A stretch of 64,000 nucleotides of DNA from Parabacteroides faecis (lineage in GTDB: Bacteria; Bacteroidota; Bacteroidia; Bacteroidales; Tannerellaceae): positions 310,001 through 374,000 of the forward strand of contig NZ_BMPB01000006.1 in the NCBI RefSeq assembly GCF_014647375.1. Direction: 5' to 3'. Numbering within the stretch: position 1 is the stretch's first letter; each line of letters begins with the position of its first letter. The notes under the pieces are model-generated. The model was not told the DNA's origin and did not search any database. It saw nothing but the letters and a program-made list of their open reading frames with translations. The position numbers and the translations under genes were made by a program. Shown one piece after another: positions 61,442 to 64,000 of this stretch.

Positions 61442-63829
61442 TTATTCGGAACGGATAATGTCTGCCGGATTTGTGCGGGATGCTTTCTGTATTTGCCAGA
61501 TCAGAGTGAGGAATGAAATACCTCCGGTCAAAAGGATCGCAATGGCAAAAATCCACCAGGCGATATTGGCTTTGTAGGCAAAATCGACCATGTACAAAGT
61601 GATGGCCAGCCAGGATAAAGGCAAACCGACCAGACAGGCTATTCCATATAATTGACTGTATTTGATAAATAACATTTGCCATATAGCTTTAGTCGTCGCT
61701 CCGTTTATTTTCCGAATCGATATCTCATGAAACCGTTGTTGTATATCGAACAGGGATAGACTGAACAAGCCCATAGCAGAAATCAATATGGCTATAATCG
61801 CGAAAAGAGAGGCGACACTGACCAATTGCTTATCCTCCTTGTAAATTGACAACACTTCATCTTTCAAAAATGTATAAGGGAGTTCATTACCACATGACTC
61901 GTTGTATATTTTTCGAAGAAAGTCGATTGCTTCCTGTTTTTTATCAGGAACGATACTGACTAATAGACCGGATGAAAAACCTTCTTTATAATAAAAGAAA
62001 ATCATCGGTTCATAGCCTTTGGACAAATGTTGTGTACAAATGTCTTTAATAACTCCGATAACCTGATACCTGGGAGCCGGTTGCTCTTTCGTTTGCGGAC
62101 TGTAAACAAGCAGGCGGTCCAGAATGACTGGTGTTTCATCGATATCTGTAATACCCAGTTCTCTTTTTGCCGATTCATTGATAACAATCGAAAGATCCAT
62201 ATTATTATCGATGGAGTCATTCCATAGCCGTCCTTCAATTGCTTCTATCCCCAGAATACGGAAGGAATTTTGATTGCTTACCTGGGTTCCTATACTTGTC
62301 CATTCTTTTCCCGGAATATGTGCCCAGCAATTTTGTCCTAAACGACTGAGTGGCCCGGGAGAATAACTATGCAGCTTGATGAGCGATGGGGTATTTTTCA
62401 GGTTTCTGTCCAGTTGCCGAACGATCAGATTGTATTTATTCCACATGCTCATATCGCTTCCCCGTGGTCCTTCTATGGGTGAAATTTTGATAATGTTATC
62501 TGTTTCATATCCAAGATCGGTATTCAGCATAAAGTTTAACTGACGGATAGAATAGATAGATACGATGGTTAAAGCCAGTGTGATAATATATTGTAAACAA
62601 AGGAATACTTTTCTGGATATAGTAGATTCTCCGCCTCTCCCGATCTTTTTCAAAGAAGTGACCGGCGAAGAATAATTATATTGGAAGAAGGGATATAGGG
62701 CTGTGATAAAAGGCAACAGGAACAGAATCCCGACAGAAAGGCTGGCGTCAAATAAGAAATGCGAAGGAATCCGGATCATTAGAAAAGTATTGACCAGCAA
62801 CGTCCCTGTCTCTATGAATGCCCATGCCAGAAATAAAGCAACGAGAGTCATACATAAGTTTTCAGCATACAATTGAACGGCTACTTGCCGGGTATTTGCT
62901 CCGAATACTTTTTTCATACCGAATTCACGTGCCCGTTTCTGGATCAACACCGTGTAGACATTGATAAAATTGAATAATCCTACCAGCATGATCAATACGG
63001 CAATAGCTATCAGGATAAGTACGTGTGTATAATTCCCTACCAACCGTTTATCCAGGTATGTGACTACCTGTTGATCGAAATATAGCTTCTGTAAAGGGTA
63101 AAAGCAGATGCGCAGGCGGTTGGTGAAATTGGACATTTTACGGAATGCTTCGTATTCCTTGTTGACGGAGGCTGCAGAATGCCCCTTATGTAATTTGACA
63201 AGGGAATGGGGCATTGAATATTTTCTGTAGTTGGCCGATTCATTCGATATCAGCAGGTCGAAAGGCATGGAAAATCGGGTGTCCGGTTTACCCATAACGG
63301 CAACGACGGTTACCATCTCTCCCATTGAGGTGGTGATTTGTTGACCGATCGGATCTTCTTTCCCGAAAATTAATCGGGATAGGTCTTCCGAGATTATTGC
63401 GTCTTGCGGATTCTCTAATAATTTATTCCGGGACGTTTTTAGTATGGGAATCGGTACTATTTTCAGATAATTCGTGTCTGCGGCTAAAGAGGCAACATTG
63501 TACAGTTTATTATCGACTGTAATCTGATCTTCGTCACTTTGGAATAGTGTAGATACAATTTCCACAGCCGGATCTTCCAATGGGTTTGGGGTATATCCAT
63601 ATTCAGGTAACAGACCGTAGAGTCTTTTCTGGTGAGATACTTCATCTTCCATCACTGTATAGCAAACCCTGTCTATTTCGGGAATAAAATGATCGGTCGT
63701 CATTTCTCCGTAGACATACCGGAATATCAATATACAACAGGCCAGGCTGAGTGCCAGTCCCAGTATATTGATTGCCGTATAAAGCCGGAATCGGAGGAGG
63801 GTTCGTATTGCTAACAGGATGATTTTCAT
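61442..63829 (-). CDS. FtsX/MacB-type ABC permease
   Basis: This is 795 residues. It starts MKIILLAIRTLLRFRLYTAI with the first helix in NILGLALSLACCILIFRYVYG. The C-terminal helix block is IAILISAMGLFSLSLFDIQQRFHEISIRKINGATTKAIWQM, ending NPADIIRSE. It belongs to a different branch from the 55-60 kb pair (RFHEISIRKINGA against RRKEVAVRKVMGA). No ATPase motif. It lies 6 bp after the stop of the gene cut by the right edge. Confidence 0.92.
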   Translation of the reverse strand: MKIILLAIRTLLRFRLYTAINILGLALSLACCILIFRYVYGEMTTDHFIPEIDRVCYTVMEDEVSHQKRLYGLLPEYGYTPNPLEDPAVEIVSTLFQSDEDQITVDNKLYNVASLAADTNYLKIVPIPILKTSRNKLLENPQDAIISEDLSRLIFGKEDPIGQQITTSMGEMVTVVAVMGKPDTRFSMPFDLLISNESANYRKYSMPHSLVKLHKGHSAASVNKEYEAFRKMSNFTNRLRICFYPLQKLYFDQQVVTYLDKRLVGNYTHVLILIAIAVLIMLVGLFNFINVYTVLIQKRAREFGMKKVFGANTRQVAVQLYAENLCMTLVALFLAWAFIETGTLLVNTFLMIRIPSHFLFDASLSVGILFLLPFITALYPFFQYNYSSPVTSLKKIGRGGESTISRKVFLCLQYIITLALTIVSIYSIRQLNFMLNTDLGYETDNIIKISPIEGPRGSDMSMWNKYNLIVRQLDRNLKNTPSLIKLHSYSPGPLSRLGQNCWAHIPGKEWTSIGTQVSNQNSFRILGIEAIEGRLWNDSIDNNMDLSIVINESAKRELGITDIDETPVILDRLLVYSPQTKEQPAPRYQVIGVIKDICTQHLSKGYEPMIFFYYKEGFSSGLLVSIVPDKKQEAIDFLRKIYNESCGNELPYTFLKDEVLSIYKEDKQLVSVASLFAIIAILISAMGLFSLSLFDIQQRFHEISIRKINGATTKAIWQMLFIKYSQLYGIACLVGLPLSWLAITLYMVDFAYKANIAWWIFAIAILLTGGISFLTLIWQIQKASRTNPADIIRSE

Positions 63830-63835
63830 TTTTAT

Positions 63836-64000
63836 TTATTCTGATTTAACAACTTCTGCCGGATTTTGATTGGCTGCTTTCCAGATTCGCAAACCGGTAC
63901 ATGTGATAATGAGTAAGGCTAGTGCCAGCCATATGGTCGGATAAATCCAGAAATCGATACTTGTCTGGAGTACATAGCCTTCTATCCAGGGTTTCATGAT
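63836..64000 (-). CDS. FtsX-type ABC permease, only the C-terminus in the window
   Basis: The last 54 codons of a minus-strand gene are present. They read PWIEGYVLQTSIDFWIYPTI, then a helix WLALALLIITCTGL, ending RIWKAANQNPAEVVKSE. That is the same end as the other permeases here (NPAEVIKSE). The gene starts beyond 64000 and shows that the operon extends to the right. Confidence 0.85.
   Translation of the reverse strand: MMKPWIEGYVLQTSIDFWIYPTIWLALALLIITCTGLRIWKAANQNPAEVVKSE

Noticed and set aside
1-64000. CRISPR array, tRNA, rRNA, transposase or integrase
   Set aside because: All intergenic stretches were read. No regular repeat-spacer array, cloverleaf or mobile-element gene was seen. The invertase needed for the 26.7-kb element must be encoded outside the window.

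Overview
The window comes from a gut-type member of the Bacteroidales. Parabacteroides is my best guess at genus, from overall style rather than any marker gene. The evidence is a SusC/SusD pair with FecR and an ECF sigma factor, many lipoproteins, long runs of FtsX/MacB-type permeases without ATPase domains, DUF4249, DUF4838 and DUF4369 proteins, and many TAnnTTTG -7 promoter boxes. No rRNA, tRNA, CRISPR array or insertion sequence was seen.

Layout. 1-9.3 kb: a TonB-dependent receptor (cut by the left edge) with a DUF4249 lipoprotein; a convergent GH130-GH30 operon (mannosyl-glucose phosphorylase plus a surface or periplasmic GH30 enzyme); an endonuclease/exonuclease/phosphatase lipoprotein with an AraC regulator; and a divergent short-chain dehydrogenase. 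9.3-13.4 kb: an outer-membrane-like protein, then an operon of ECF sigma factor, a protein joining an inner-membrane anti-sigma-like segment to a predicted beta-barrel, and an LVIVD-repeat lipoprotein.

13.6-26.6 kb: a 13-kb locus resembling a polysaccharide-utilisation locus. It holds FecR anti-sigma, SusC with an STN signalling domain, SusD, a secreted protein with a T9SS-like tail, a decayed HU/DUF4469-type pseudogene, a TlpA-like thioredoxin lipoprotein, a DUF4838 protein and a putative TIM-barrel hydrolase. The only ECF sigma gene lies at the far end on the opposite strand. Upstream of that sigma gene, at 26703-26921, two 22-bp inverted repeats match the Tsr0667-type DNA-invertase consensus AGTYYYN4GDACT and flank a promoter-like box. 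In the orientation given here the box points away from the sigma gene. I read this as a phase-variable on/off switch for the whole locus, and it is the most interesting element in the window.

27-43.7 kb: a fructose-6-phosphate aldolase-type transaldolase; two ATPase-less ABC permeases divergent from an NtrC-family response regulator that has lost its AAA+ core; two copies of a two-gene beta-propeller lipoprotein module in different arrangements; a TPR/HTH membrane regulator; and an S9 peptidase. 43.8-53 kb: an ABC ATPase plus thioredoxin operon behind a possible sigma-54 promoter; a ferredoxin-membrane protein-ECF sigma operon; NudC; small lipoproteins; PlsC; and another TlpA-like protein. 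53-64 kb: five tandem permease genes and one beta-propeller lipoprotein in one leftward operon that continues past the right edge.

The recurring themes are extracytoplasmic sensing (ECF sigma, FecR, TPR and NtrC-type regulators), glycan uptake, and multi-permease ABC systems of the FtsX type.
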